Notes: a model not told the origin generated them from the letters alone. Positions 16,564-26,297 are shown, counted from the first letter of the stretch. The stretch is 64,000 bases of DNA from Jeotgalicoccus nanhaiensis (GCA_004570955.1 SPPL01000003.1:186001-250000), one strand, 5' to 3'. Numbers and translations are program-made.

Positions 16564-18108
16564 ATGGGGAAAAAAGGTTTAACAATTTTAGGAGTATCCG
16601 TTGGCATTATTGCGGTTTTAGCAATCGGGGCATACATATTGTTCCAAACAATGATCAATGACCCGAAGAACAATTATTTAATGGCTGAAATGGACGAAAT
16701 AGAGAATACTTTCGGGCTGTTTGAAGAACGTTTTGAGAGCGAGCTTGAATGGTACGAGTATGCTCAGAAAAATGCGATTGACTCTAATATAAGTATTACA
16801 GCGGAAACAAATGACCCTTCTTTTCGGGAGATGGGTTTAGATCAGATGATTAATAACTCTAATATTGATTTGAACGTGGGCCAGGATATCGCGAATGAAG
16901 TCAGCACGATGGGACTGAATGCTGATGTCGCAGGTTTTAGTATTTCAGATGTGAACACCTATATTACAGGTGAAAAAGCAGGCCTCACTCTGCCATTCAT
17001 TGAAGAGTATATGGTAGTGAATGAAGCGGATGCAGCATCATTCCTGAACACTCTTGATCCTGAAAGCTTTGACGGTTCAGAAGAAATTGATTACTCAATG
17101 TTTTTTGAAAGCAGCGCTATGACTGAGGCTCAGCGCGAATACTTTAAAGATGAGTATTCAACTTTCGTCCGGGAGAATTTGCCTGATGAAGCCTTCGAAT
17201 CAGCAAGCGAAGAAATTACTGTCGGAGAGAACACGATTAAAGCTGATAAACTGACGATGACTTTAACAGAGGAACAGATTCATACATTCTTAAGAGACTT
17301 GTTTAATAAAATGGCTGAAGATGAGGAGCTCGCAAATATTATTGAAACTCAAATGATGGCTGCAAACTTCGGAAATCCCGAAGCTCCATCCGCAGAAGAT
17401 ACAGCTTCAGAGTTTAACGATTCATTGAAAGAAGCGGCAGAGAATATTGAAGATGTGGGATTCCCGGATGGTTTAACTTCTATTGTCTGGACTGATGGCG
17501 ATGACAACATTATTCAGCGGGACCTGGATACAGCAGTAACAGTTGATGATTCTACAGGACAAATTGCAGTTGATGGTACTGCGGACATTTCAGAAGACAG
17601 CAAAGTAATAAACTATGATATGACCTTCACTGATGACACTATGGAGTCGATCCTTGGCTATACAGCTGACTTAAATGAAACTGAGTCAGGCTACGAAGAT
17701 ACAATTACTTTGAGAGCAGATTCTGAAGATTTATTTGTTATCAATTCTGTTAAAACAGAAGAAGAAGACAGCGAAGTCTGGAATGCGGATATCAACTTCA
17801 ACGAAGAGATGTTCGGATCACCGCTGACATTATTTATGGAAAGCAGCTCCGTGTACAATGAGGATCAGGCGACTGGAGATATGACTCTTTATGCTGACGA
17901 TGGAATAAATGTAACAAGAGATACTTTTGTGCTTAACTTAACAAGTGATAGCCAGACGGTAAATGAAATTGAACTGCCGGCTGCAGATAACGAGAAGAAT
18001 ATCGGCCAGATGAATATGGACGAACTTAATGCATACTTTAACGATGAAGTTGGTCCGAAGTTCGAAGAATGGATGAATGAAAACTTTGGTGCACCGACAG
18101 GATTTTAA
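16564..18108 (+). CDS. Membrane-anchored extracytoplasmic protein of an ABC exporter operon
   Basis: A 514-residue protein with one N-terminal span (about residues 5-27, LTILGVSVGIIAVLAIGAYI) and a large, very acidic outside domain. There is no lipobox. The outside part contains repeated beta-like stretches such as VTVDDSTGQIAVDGTADI, NYDMTFTDDTMESILGY and NADINFNEEMFG. These read like a beta-rich carrier or adaptor fold. I do not firmly recognise the family; it may be one of the DUF-numbered Firmicutes families. The ribosome site is AAAGGAGAAG. The stop is 23 bases before the first permease gene, so it is the first gene of a four-gene operon and presumably works with that transporter. Confidence 0.75.
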   Translation: MGKKGLTILGVSVGIIAVLAIGAYILFQTMINDPKNNYLMAEMDEIENTFGLFEERFESELEWYEYAQKNAIDSNISITAETNDPSFREMGLDQMINNSNIDLNVGQDIANEVSTMGLNADVAGFSISDVNTYITGEKAGLTLPFIEEYMVVNEADAASFLNTLDPESFDGSEEIDYSMFFESSAMTEAQREYFKDEYSTFVRENLPDEAFESASEEITVGENTIKADKLTMTLTEEQIHTFLRDLFNKMAEDEELANIIETQMMAANFGNPEAPSAEDTASEFNDSLKEAAENIEDVGFPDGLTSIVWTDGDDNIIQRDLDTAVTVDDSTGQIAVDGTADISEDSKVINYDMTFTDDTMESILGYTADLNETESGYEDTITLRADSEDLFVINSVKTEEEDSEVWNADINFNEEMFGSPLTLFMESSSVYNEDQATGDMTLYADDGINVTRDTFVLNLTSDSQTVNEIELPAADNEKNIGQMNMDELNAYFNDEVGPKFEEWMNENFGAPTGF

Positions 18109-18131
18109 GAAATAGAAAGGATGCGTCTGCG

Positions 18132-19352
18132 ATGAGAATAATGAGGCATATATTTGTATTCATCGCTAACGACATCAGCAGACTGAGGAGGAAGTGGCTG
18201 ACACTTCCTCTTATTTTACTTTCACCAGTAATTTTTGCAGCTCTTTTAATTTGGATGCTCAGTTCATTTCTGGAATTTGATGAAGAGAATAATATATCAG
18301 TGGGACTGGTGAATCTGGATAACAGTGAGGCAACAAGCATGATTGTTGCTGCCCTTGCTGATTCGGCTGAAGTGGCAGAAGGTCTTGAAATTATAGAAGT
18401 AACCGAAGCGGATGCCGAACAGAGAATTCTTAAAAATACACTGGCTGCTTATATAATATTTCCCGAGAAATTTACCGAAAAGATGATGCAGGGAGAGTCA
18501 AGTGAGCTTGAAGTAGTCGGCAATCCGGATATGCAGCTGGAAAGTTCTGTGATCAGCAGTGTGATTGATACAGTCGTCAGACACATCAGAAATTCACAGG
18601 CAAATATATTAACGATAAATCATTATGCCCGGGAATTTGGCATGGATGAGGAAGCCCGTGAGGAATTGATTTTTCAAGAATTTGTCAGCCAGTTTATACA
18701 AGTTCTTTCAAGTGATACCTTAATGAATGAACATCAGACAGTGCAGAATTTCAGTACGGGAAATATGTATTTCATTATTAACGGGCTGTTCGTTATTATG
18801 TCTGTCTGGATATACATGCTCTACATCGCACTGATGCGCGATATCAGCAGTAATCTTGAAGACCGGATGAGAGTCTTCGGGGTCACCTTTCTCTCCCAGG
18901 GTATAGCCAAAATTTTGACCATTGGAACGATTGTTACGGCTGCTGCCGCTCTTACAACTTTTGGAACATTAAAACTCGGCGGTATTGAGCTCCCGGCTGA
19001 AAATCTGCTGCGTTTGCTGATTCTGCTGGCATTATATATATTTACTACAGCAATAATTATGATTATTATCGATTGGCTGATTCCTTCATTTAAAATCAGT
19101 GTGATTATTCAGCTCACAGTACTGTTGCTGATTGTCTTATTCGCAGGCAGTATTATTCCGAGGATATACTTTCCGCTTTATCTTGATTCATTATTTGAGT
19201 ATATGTACAGTCATCAGGCATTATCGTGGATGGAAGAAATTATTTTAAACGGCAGATTTACGATGGAAATTGATATTATGACAGCGACGCTTGCAGCAGC
19301 GGCAATCTTGTTCCTTATAGTGAGCAGCCTGAAGGAGCGGCGATTATTATGA
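18132..19352 (+). CDS. ABC-2 type exporter permease, subunit 1
   Basis: A 406-residue ABC-2 family permease. One span near residues 20-44 is followed by an outside domain of about 180 residues (VGLVNLDNSEATSMIVAAL onward). Five to six spans then fill residues 215-400. This is the layout of the YhaP/NatB group. The next gene encodes a second permease of similar design and overlaps its stop by 4 bases (ATGA). The two probably form a heterodimeric channel. The substrate is unknown. Confidence 0.85.
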   Translation: MRIMRHIFVFIANDISRLRRKWLTLPLILLSPVIFAALLIWMLSSFLEFDEENNISVGLVNLDNSEATSMIVAALADSAEVAEGLEIIEVTEADAEQRILKNTLAAYIIFPEKFTEKMMQGESSELEVVGNPDMQLESSVISSVIDTVVRHIRNSQANILTINHYAREFGMDEEAREELIFQEFVSQFIQVLSSDTLMNEHQTVQNFSTGNMYFIINGLFVIMSVWIYMLYIALMRDISSNLEDRMRVFGVTFLSQGIAKILTIGTIVTAAAALTTFGTLKLGGIELPAENLLRLLILLALYIFTTAIIMIIIDWLIPSFKISVIIQLTVLLLIVLFAGSIIPRIYFPLYLDSLFEYMYSHQALSWMEEIILNGRFTMEIDIMTATLAAAAILFLIVSSLKERRLL

Positions 19353-20473
19353 TGGATATGATATATGCGAGGTGGCTGCTTTTAAAACGGCAGCTGCCGA
19401 AAATACTATTGTGGCTCATCTTCCCTTTAGTGGCAACCATCATTGTTACAGCAGTCTATAACAGTACAAGCGATGATTTTAGAGTGCCTGCAGCAGTCGT
19501 TGTGAATGAGCAGAGTGCTGAAGCGGAAATCTTTACAGAAGAACTCGCCAGCAGTAAATTTATGAACGTCGAAGTATTTGAGGCAGAGAACAGTGCTGCA
19601 GCTATAAGACAGCTTGAACAGTACAGCTTTGACAGTGTATTTATTTTGCCGGAAGATTTTGATGAAAGAATACAAGCAGGACAGCGCAGAAACTTAATTG
19701 AAACCTATTATACAGATCGCTCGATTTATTACGAACCAGCCAAAGAACTTGCTGCTGCCATTATTCAGGAAAGAATGGGAGAATATGCGGCTGTTAATTA
19801 TGTGCTGGAACTTCAGAATAACATGCTGTTTGAAACTGCAGTGAGCGCTGAAGATATCGCTTCTGAACGTCAGCGTATTGAAAATGAAACGAATCTCGTA
19901 GAACAGTCGTTTTATTTCTTTGGAGAGACAGAGAATAATGAACAGACGACGAATTTAAATCCATGGATGGTATGGGCTTATATCGCTCTCGCAGTAACTA
20001 TTTTTACATTCGACTTTGTTACACGTGAAACTGTCAGCAGTGCCAGAATCAGATTTAATTTTATGAAGCATTCTTATAAGCAGTTTATGATACTGACATT
20101 TATCATCATGACCGCAGTAATGCTGATAATAGACCTTATTACTTACATGTTGATAAATGAAATGCTGGCGGCGGATATTGATTTGCTGTCACTCGTTTTA
20201 TATAGATTTATTATAAACGGAGCTGCATTTCTGCTTGCTTCTTTAATGAAATCACCAATGAAACTGTATCAGTCAGCAGTTGCATTGACGTTTTTGCTGC
20301 TTGCTCTGCAACTCGCTATGCCGATTATAGTGTCGGTAACAGGAAAGCCTGTCATAACGAAGCTGCACCCGGTGGAGATGCTGATAGAGAATCAGCTTAA
20401 TATTCCATGGGTCATTTTACTTATAATTTTAACGCTCATCTGGGTCTGGAGGGGTAACAATGCTGGAAGTTAA
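19349..20473 (+). CDS. ABC-2 type exporter permease, subunit 2
   Basis: A 374-residue ABC-2 permease with the same plan as its neighbour: an N-terminal span (PKILLWLIFPLVATIIVTAV), an outside domain starting VPAAVVVNEQSAEAEIF, and five or six C-terminal spans. The start ATG overlaps the previous stop, and a GAAGGAG site lies inside the upstream gene. Its own 3' end overlaps the ATPase gene by 14 bases. Overlapping genes of this kind point to equimolar translation of the complex. Confidence 0.85.
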   Translation: MMDMIYARWLLLKRQLPKILLWLIFPLVATIIVTAVYNSTSDDFRVPAAVVVNEQSAEAEIFTEELASSKFMNVEVFEAENSAAAIRQLEQYSFDSVFILPEDFDERIQAGQRRNLIETYYTDRSIYYEPAKELAAAIIQERMGEYAAVNYVLELQNNMLFETAVSAEDIASERQRIENETNLVEQSFYFFGETENNEQTTNLNPWMVWAYIALAVTIFTFDFVTRETVSSARIRFNFMKHSYKQFMILTFIIMTAVMLIIDLITYMLINEMLAADIDLLSLVLYRFIINGAAFLLASLMKSPMKLYQSAVALTFLLLALQLAMPIIVSVTGKPVITKLHPVEMLIENQLNIPWVILLIILTLIWVWRGNNAGS

Positions 20474-21116
20474 ATCAATTAGTAAGCGCTACGGCAAACG
20501 TCATGTACTGGATAATTTCAGCATGACTGCTGAACGGGGAGAAATAGTCGGTCTTGTCGGTGAAAATGGTGCAGGAAAATCAACATTGCTGAAGATTTTG
20601 GCCAGTTTATCAAAACCTGATAAAGGAGAACTCTGTTTAAACGGTAAAACATACAAAAAACATTTTAAAGAACACCGTAGGACTATCGGATACGTTCCCC
20701 AGGATATCGCAGTATGGGAGGATTTAACCGTCCTTGAAAATATGAAATTCTTTGCCAGATTGTCACCGGTTAAAAAGTCTGTATCTGAATTGAAAGATTT
20801 GCTTGATAATATACAGCTCGGCAGAGATGGCACTAAAGTCAATAAATTATCCGGCGGAATGAAACGGAAATTGAATCTCGCAATCAGCTTAATAAATGAA
20901 CCTGAATTTCTGCTGCTGGACGAACCGACAGCAGGTATAGATTTGAAATCCAGAATAGAAATTGGACAGTTCTTAAAAAATCTGGCGGTAAACAAAGAGA
21001 CATTAATAATATATACTTCTCATGATATGAATGAAATTAAAGATGTGTGCGACCGTGTTATTGTTATCGGTAAAGATTCATTCTACAGAGATTTGCTAGC
21101 GGATTATATAAAATAA
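20460..21116 (+). CDS. ABC exporter ATP-binding protein
   Basis: A 218-residue ATPase with Walker A GENGAGKSTLLKIL near residue 35, Q-loop GYVPQDIAVWEDLT, signature LSGGMKRKLNLAIS, Walker B FLLLDEPTAGID and switch IIYTSHDMNEI. It energises the two-permease exporter encoded upstream. The ATG at 20460 follows a GGAGGGG ribosome site inside the preceding gene. Its TAA stop is also the first three bases of a 35-bp palindromic repeat. Confidence 0.92.
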   Translation: MLEVKSISKRYGKRHVLDNFSMTAERGEIVGLVGENGAGKSTLLKILASLSKPDKGELCLNGKTYKKHFKEHRRTIGYVPQDIAVWEDLTVLENMKFFARLSPVKKSVSELKDLLDNIQLGRDGTKVNKLSGGMKRKLNLAISLINEPEFLLLDEPTAGIDLKSRIEIGQFLKNLAVNKETLIIYTSHDMNEIKDVCDRVIVIGKDSFYRDLLADYIK

Positions 21117-21148
21117 TGTCTAGCGTCATTTTGTAATGCATAGCGTTA
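21114..21148. repeat. 35-bp double-palindrome repeat, copy 2
   Basis: A degenerate arm TAATGTCTAGCGTCA, a spacer TTTTG, and a good arm TAATGCATAGCGTTA. The length, the 5-base spacer and the arm pattern match the copies at 11951 and 31111. The first TAA is the stop codon of the ABC ATPase gene. Dihydrofolate reductase starts 100 bases downstream. Confidence 0.7.
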
Positions 21149-21248
21149 CAGGTATTGTCCTTAAGGTTTTCTTAAAGAATGAGTGAATCACAAGCAATTA
21201 GGGTATGCCAATGATAGTAAATATTTTAGTTTCGAAGGAGAGATGGAT

Positions 21249-21749
21249 ATGCTTGCTTTTGTTTGGGCTGAAGATGAAAACAGGCTGATTGGCAAAGGAG
21301 ATACATTACCCTGGCGTCTGCCGGCCGACGTTGCTTTTTTTAAAAAGATAACGATGCGCGGTGATATGGTGACCGGTCGTAAAACTTATGAATCTATTCC
21401 GAATAGACCGCTTCCCGGCCGCCAGAATATCGTGCTGACAACTCAGCGGGACTACGAAGCTCCGGGAGCGATAGTCGTGCATTCTAAAGAAGAAATACTC
21501 GAACTGGAGAGGACCGGTGACAAAGATCTTTATATTATCGGCGGGGCTGTGCTCTTCAAAATGTTTGAAAATGAAGTTGACGAATTATACCGTACAGTTA
21601 TTCACAGTGCTTTTGAAGGTGACACTTATTTCGATGAAGATTTTGACTATAAAAAATTTGAACTGGTTAAAACAGAAAAAGGCATTGTAGATGAGAAGAA
21701 TTTATATGAACACACTTTTGAGCTGTGGAGAAGAAAGAAACAGGATTGA
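21249..21749 (+). CDS. folA: Dihydrofolate reductase
   Basis: A 166-residue enzyme that reduces dihydrofolate to tetrahydrofolate with NADPH. It starts MLAFVWAEDENRLIGKGD. The active-site segment is LPWRLPADVAFFKKIT with the conserved Trp and Asp. The cofactor loops are TGRKTYESIP and LYIIGGAVLF. I chose the ATG at 21249 because AAGGAG ends 8 bases upstream; in-frame starts further up would add about 20 residues that the family lacks and place the start before or on the ribosome site. No thymidylate synthase gene is adjacent. Confidence 0.93.
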   Translation: MLAFVWAEDENRLIGKGDTLPWRLPADVAFFKKITMRGDMVTGRKTYESIPNRPLPGRQNIVLTTQRDYEAPGAIVVHSKEEILELERTGDKDLYIIGGAVLFKMFENEVDELYRTVIHSAFEGDTYFDEDFDYKKFELVKTEKGIVDEKNLYEHTFELWRRKKQD

Positions 21750-21785
21750 TCCGGCGGCGATAATGAGTATAAAACTAGAAATTTT

Positions 21786-22367
21786 TTAGTTCTTATTATT
21801 CAGCATAGAAGTCATAATTGTTGTGACACCCTGATTAGAAACTTCTTCTACAAAATCAGCGAGTACGTTTTCATCCATGCTTTCATTTTTTTCAAGCCAC
21901 AGCTGAAACATGCCGATTAAGGCGGACAGCTGGTATTCAATAATATACTCGATTTTCTCAGGTTCTTTTACTTTAAGTTCATATACGTAGTCCATAATTA
22001 TCATACGGATTCTCATTTTAAATTCATGAACGAAACTCGGATCTCCTTCCGGCCCGATTAACACAGCGATTTTTTCGCTGTGTTCTTTAACATAATCGTT
22101 TGTCCGGTCCAGCGTTTCAAATATATTACCGCTGTTTTTATCGAGCATCATGAGCGGCCCGAGAATCATATCTTTAGTAGGTATCAGGTTTTCCTTCAGC
22201 AGCTGCTGTATTTCATTTATATCTTTAAAGTATGTATAAAATGTTCCGCGGTTGTAACCTGCTTTATCCGTAATTTCCTTCACTGTAATTTTTGACAGCG
22301 GCTTTTCTTTATAAATATCCCAAAATGCTTCGATGAGATTATTTTTAGTAATTTCTTTCTGACTCAT
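21786..22367 (-). CDS. TetR family regulator, divergent from an RND transporter
   Basis: A 193-residue TetR-type repressor. The N-terminal helix-turn-helix is in LSKITVKEITDKAGYNRGTF followed by YTYFKDINEI. The C-terminal half is helical and would bind a ligand. It is transcribed away from the RND transporter gene 145 bases off, the classic layout for local repression of an efflux pump. The ATG at 22367 is used here. An in-frame GTG three codons upstream, right behind AGGAAAG, is an equally possible start. Confidence 0.85.
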   Translation of the reverse strand: MSQKEITKNNLIEAFWDIYKEKPLSKITVKEITDKAGYNRGTFYTYFKDINEIQQLLKENLIPTKDMILGPLMMLDKNSGNIFETLDRTNDYVKEHSEKIAVLIGPEGDPSFVHEFKMRIRMIIMDYVYELKVKEPEKIEYIIEYQLSALIGMFQLWLEKNESMDENVLADFVEEVSNQGVTTIMTSMLNNKN

Positions 22368-22456
22368 TTTAGACACTTCTTTCCTATTTTCAACACATTC
22401 ATGGTTATTGTTTATTGATAGTATTCAACTGCTTTATTATGATTATAAGGGATTAT

Positions 22457-22468
22457 ACAACACGTTGT
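22457..22468. promoter_or_regulatory. Candidate TetR operator before the RND gene
   Basis: ACAACACGTTGT, a 12-bp palindrome broken only at its centre, lies in the gap between the TetR and RND genes, 44 bases before the RND start codon. Confidence 0.4.
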
Positions 22469-22511
22469 CGGCTTTCACAAATAAATAATATATACAAGGA
22501 GAGTACTTAAT

Positions 22512-25500
22512 TTGAAATTATCGGATTTTTCCATAAGACGTCCTAAATTTACAATCGTCGTTATGATTATACTTATGCTGCTTGGAATTGTCTCTTTAAC
22601 AAGACTTCCGCTCCAGCTTATGCCGAATATCGAACCGCCTATTGCGGCAGTGGCTACTACTTATCAGGGCGCCGGTCCTGAGGAGGTTATGGAAGATGTA
22701 ACCAAACCGATAGAGTCGGAATTGTCATCCATTAACGGATTGACAAACATATCTTCCCAGTCACAAGAAAGTTCTTCAGTTGTTATTTTAGAATTCGGTT
22801 ATGATATGACAATTGATGAAGTAGAAAGTGATATTACAAGAGCGCTTGACAGTGTTCAGCTGCCTGATCAGGCAGGAGAACCTTCTTTCCTTAAATTTGA
22901 TATTTCGATGATGCCGAGTATTCAGATGGCTGTCACATCAAGCGGTGAAAACGTCGCAGAATATCAAGGTCAAGTTGATGATTTAATCACTGAACTTGAA
23001 AATATAGAAGGTGTCGCTTCGATTTCACAAAATGGTTCTGTAACCGAAGAAATTCAAGTTAATCTTGATGTCGATGCTTTATCGGAAATCAATATGAGCC
23101 AGAGTGATGTTGCAGGACTGATAGAAGCAAATAATATATCAATTCCAAACGCAACTATAGTTGATACAGAAAATCGCAATGCAATTTCTACACGGACGGT
23201 AAGCGACATCGATGGTGTTGAAACGCTTCGCGAACTGGTGATTGCAGATCTGCCTGACGGCGAAACCTTAACACTCGATGATATTTCTGATGTATCAATT
23301 GAAGAACAGGACAGCAATTCAATTACGAGACTAAACCAGGATAATGCACTCTCTATCGATGTTATGCTGGCTTCTGATGCTAATGCATCTACTGTAAATA
23401 CCGAGTTCAATCAAGTGCTCGACGAGAAACTCGGTGAAGATGAATTCAGCAATCTGACAGTGGAGACCTTGTACGATGAAGGAGAATACATCGATCTTGC
23501 GATAAACAGTGTATACACTTCACTGATCAGCGGTGCGATACTGGCAATGATTATACTGTTTGCCTTCCTTCGCAATCTTAAAGCGCCATTAATTATCGGC
23601 CTGTCGATACCGTTTTCGGTAATTACAACATTTGCCTTGTTATTCTTTACGAATATCAGTATTAACTTAATGACACTCGGCGGCCTTGCCCTCGGTATCG
23701 GGATGCTGGTGGATAACTCGGTCGTTGTAATAGAAAATATATACCGTCATTTATCAATGGGGAAAGATTCTAAAAAAGCAGCAAGTGATGGAACTAAGGA
23801 AGTAGCTTCGGCGATTATTGCATCAACGCTGACAACAGCCGCAGTTTTCTCACCGGTCGTCTTTGTCAGCGGCTTAGTCGGCCAGCTGTTTACGCCGCTT
23901 GCAATTACAGTCGTATTCAGTCTATTTGCTTCGCTCTTTGTCGCTTTAACTGTTGTACCGATGATTTCCAGCCGTATTTTAGAAGCGCCGAAAGAAAATA
24001 TTGAAAAAGCACGAAGCGAAAGACCTTACATGAAGGCACTCACAAGATTTACCCGCTGGACTTTACAGCACCGCTTCCTGGTGATAATTATTACATTGTT
24101 ACTTATGGCAGCAGGAATTCTCGGTATCGTCAATCAGGGTATGACCTTAATGCCGGAAAGTGACGAAGGTGCCATTACAATTGAAATAGAGAAAGAACAG
24201 GGTACAATTTATGATGATACTTTTGAAACAGTTCAAAGTATTGAGCAACAGCTTGAAGATTACTCAGAAATAGAGATGTATTTAAGTAACGTCGGCTCAC
24301 TTCAGCCGATGATGTCCATGTCGGAGGAAACTAATAAGGCGAGTATTACGGCAACACTGGTGAGCCAGGATGACCGCAGCGTTTCAACCAATGAATTTAT
24401 AAGCAATATTGAAGATGAAATTACAGCGCTGGATGAATCAGCTGAAATTAATGTAATTCCTATGTCACAGTCAGGCATGAGTTCTGAGCCAAACACGATG
24501 ATGTTGAGTATTTCAGATGACAATGCTGAGCGTCTTAAAGAATCCGAAGAAATTATTATTGATGAACTGGAAGCAGACGATGAAATTGAAAGTGTCGCTT
24601 CGAGCCGTGAAGATATGGTCGAAGAAATGCAGATTAGAGTCGACAGAGATTCAGCCCGTGAAAACGGCCTGCAGCCCGCCCAAATTGGCCAAGCTTTGTA
24701 TGAAGCTTCAAATGGAGTAGAAGCATCTACTGTTGAAGCAAACAATGACTATCTTTCAATCAATGTAAAATATCCGGATGAGTATCTCGACAGTGTATCA
24801 AACTTTGAATCTATCGAGATTCCGAATGCAGAAGGAGATTATATTGCAATCAGTGAAGTTGCTGAACTTGAAGAAGCTGAAATGCTGCCGTTAATTACAC
24901 GGGACAGCCAGGAAGAAACAAGTGAATTAACCGTTACTTACTCTTCGAATATGTCTCTTAATGAAGCAGGCACACATGTTGAAGATATCATTGAGGGAGC
25001 AGACTTTAGTGAAGATACTCACTATTCTGTGGGCGGAGACCTTGAAATGCTGGAGGATGCGATTCCTCAGCTGGCACTCGCAATCGGTTTAGGTATAGTG
25101 TTTATCTACCTTGTAATGGTTGCACAGTTTGAATCGTTCAGACATCCATTTATCGTTATTATGGCAATGCCGCTCAGCATCGTCGGTGTTATGGCTGCGC
25201 TAGTCATTACCGACAACCCTTTAAGCGTAGTATCGTTTGTCGGCATTATCATGCTGCTCGGTATAGTGGTTAACAACTCCATACTGCTTGTTGACTATAC
25301 GAACCAGCAGAAAGAAAAAGGAATACCGACAATTGAAGCACTTGAACTCAGCGTTCAGCATCGTTTCCGTCCAATCGTTATTACAGCACTCACGACGGCG
25401 CTTGGGATGCTGCCGCTGGCAATCGGTCTCGGCGAAGGCGGAGAGATGATTGCCCCTATGGGTACAGTCGTTATCGGCGGCCTCGTCAGCAGTACTTTCT

Positions 25501-25748
25501 TTACGCTGTTCGTTATTCCGATATTCTACAGCTATATCGATAAAGAAACGCGCAACATGCATAAGAAGTACATGACACCGGAAGGTGAAGTAATTACGCA
25601 AAAAGAAATTGATGAAAACAAACGCCAGGAAGAACAGGCGGAACAGATGAGCGTTGATGAAGTCGATGAAGAAGAACAAAAACGCAGCTACATCGACGAG
25701 ATGCAAAGATTAATCGATAAAATGAAAGATCTTAACAACAGAAAATAG
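22512..25748 (+). CDS. RND superfamily efflux transporter (SwrC/AcrB-like)
   Basis: A 1078-residue RND transporter. The N-terminus (FSIRRPKFTIVVMIILMLLG) is the first of twelve spans, followed by the large porter loop starting MPNIEPPIAAVATTYQGAGP. The second span group carries GGLALGIGMLVDNSVVVIEN with the proton-relay Asp. The second half repeats the plan and has GIIMLLGIVVNNSILLVDYT. Residues 1040-1078 form a charged cytoplasmic tail. The start is a TTG with AAGGAGAG 8 bases upstream. No membrane-fusion partner gene is adjacent. Gram-positive relatives such as Bacillus SwrC export surfactant-like molecules. Substrate unknown. Regulated probably by the divergent TetR. Confidence 0.92.
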   Translation: MKLSDFSIRRPKFTIVVMIILMLLGIVSLTRLPLQLMPNIEPPIAAVATTYQGAGPEEVMEDVTKPIESELSSINGLTNISSQSQESSSVVILEFGYDMTIDEVESDITRALDSVQLPDQAGEPSFLKFDISMMPSIQMAVTSSGENVAEYQGQVDDLITELENIEGVASISQNGSVTEEIQVNLDVDALSEINMSQSDVAGLIEANNISIPNATIVDTENRNAISTRTVSDIDGVETLRELVIADLPDGETLTLDDISDVSIEEQDSNSITRLNQDNALSIDVMLASDANASTVNTEFNQVLDEKLGEDEFSNLTVETLYDEGEYIDLAINSVYTSLISGAILAMIILFAFLRNLKAPLIIGLSIPFSVITTFALLFFTNISINLMTLGGLALGIGMLVDNSVVVIENIYRHLSMGKDSKKAASDGTKEVASAIIASTLTTAAVFSPVVFVSGLVGQLFTPLAITVVFSLFASLFVALTVVPMISSRILEAPKENIEKARSERPYMKALTRFTRWTLQHRFLVIIITLLLMAAGILGIVNQGMTLMPESDEGAITIEIEKEQGTIYDDTFETVQSIEQQLEDYSEIEMYLSNVGSLQPMMSMSEETNKASITATLVSQDDRSVSTNEFISNIEDEITALDESAEINVIPMSQSGMSSEPNTMMLSISDDNAERLKESEEIIIDELEADDEIESVASSREDMVEEMQIRVDRDSARENGLQPAQIGQALYEASNGVEASTVEANNDYLSINVKYPDEYLDSVSNFESIEIPNAEGDYIAISEVAELEEAEMLPLITRDSQEETSELTVTYSSNMSLNEAGTHVEDIIEGADFSEDTHYSVGGDLEMLEDAIPQLALAIGLGIVFIYLVMVAQFESFRHPFIVIMAMPLSIVGVMAALVITDNPLSVVSFVGIIMLLGIVVNNSILLVDYTNQQKEKGIPTIEALELSVQHRFRPIVITALTTALGMLPLAIGLGEGGEMIAPMGTVVIGGLVSSTFFTLFVIPIFYSYIDKETRNMHKKYMTPEGEVITQKEIDENKRQEEQAEQMSVDEVDEEEQKRSYIDEMQRLIDKMKDLNNRK

Positions 25749-25758
25749 TAAATAAAAA

Positions 25759-25792
25759 ATGCCCCTCCGGAATTATTCCGGAGGGGCATTAT
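25759..25792. terminator. Bidirectional terminator between RND and glutathione peroxidase genes
   Basis: A 15-bp perfect stem (core ATGCCCCTCCGGAA with TTCCGGAGGGGCAT) with a 3-base loop, with A-run and T-rich flanks on either side. Confidence 0.9.
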
Positions 25793-25796
25793 ATTA

Positions 25797-26273
25797 TTAC
25801 AGAAGTTCCCGTATAAGGCTGTTCATCTTTTCTGGTTCGTCCTTAGGACCAAATCTTTTTACGACTTCACCATCCCTGTCTATCACAAATTTAGTGAAGT
25901 TCCATTTAATTTTACTGCCGAGCAAGCCGCCTTGCTGTTCTTTTAAATGAGTGTACAGAGGATGTTCATTTTCGCCATTAACATTAATTTTTTCATGAAT
26001 AGGGAAAGTAACACCGTAATTGATTTTACAAGCTTCAGCAGCCTCTTCCCCGCTCCCTGGTTCCTGATTGGCAAACTGGTTGCATGGGAAACCGAGAATA
26101 ATAAAATTCTGATCTTTATATTGCTGATACAGCTTTTCAAGTCCGTCAAACTGTCCGCTTAAACCGCATTTTGTTGCCGTATTAACGATGACTATTACAT
26201 AATCTTTGTACTTCTCAAGCTTATAAGTGCTGTGATCCTTATTTTCAACTTCTATATCATAAATACTGTTCAT
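25797..26273 (-). CDS. Glutathione peroxidase-family thiol peroxidase
   Basis: A 158-residue peroxidase of the GPx family. The catalytic cysteine replaces selenocysteine in VNTATKCGLSGQFDGLE. The FPCNQFANQEPG segment holds the Gln and second Cys, and KWNFTKFVIDRDG holds the Trp/Asn of the active site. Such bacterial enzymes usually use thioredoxin rather than glutathione to reduce hydroperoxides. A ribosome site GGCGGGA precedes the ATG. A SigB-like promoter directly upstream suggests general-stress control. Confidence 0.92.
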   Translation of the reverse strand: MNSIYDIEVENKDHSTYKLEKYKDYVIVIVNTATKCGLSGQFDGLEKLYQQYKDQNFIILGFPCNQFANQEPGSGEEAAEACKINYGVTFPIHEKINVNGENEHPLYTHLKEQQGGLLGSKIKWNFTKFVIDRDGEVVKRFGPKDEPEKMNSLIRELL

Positions 26274-26297
26274 TGATTATCCCGCCTTTTAATTTAT

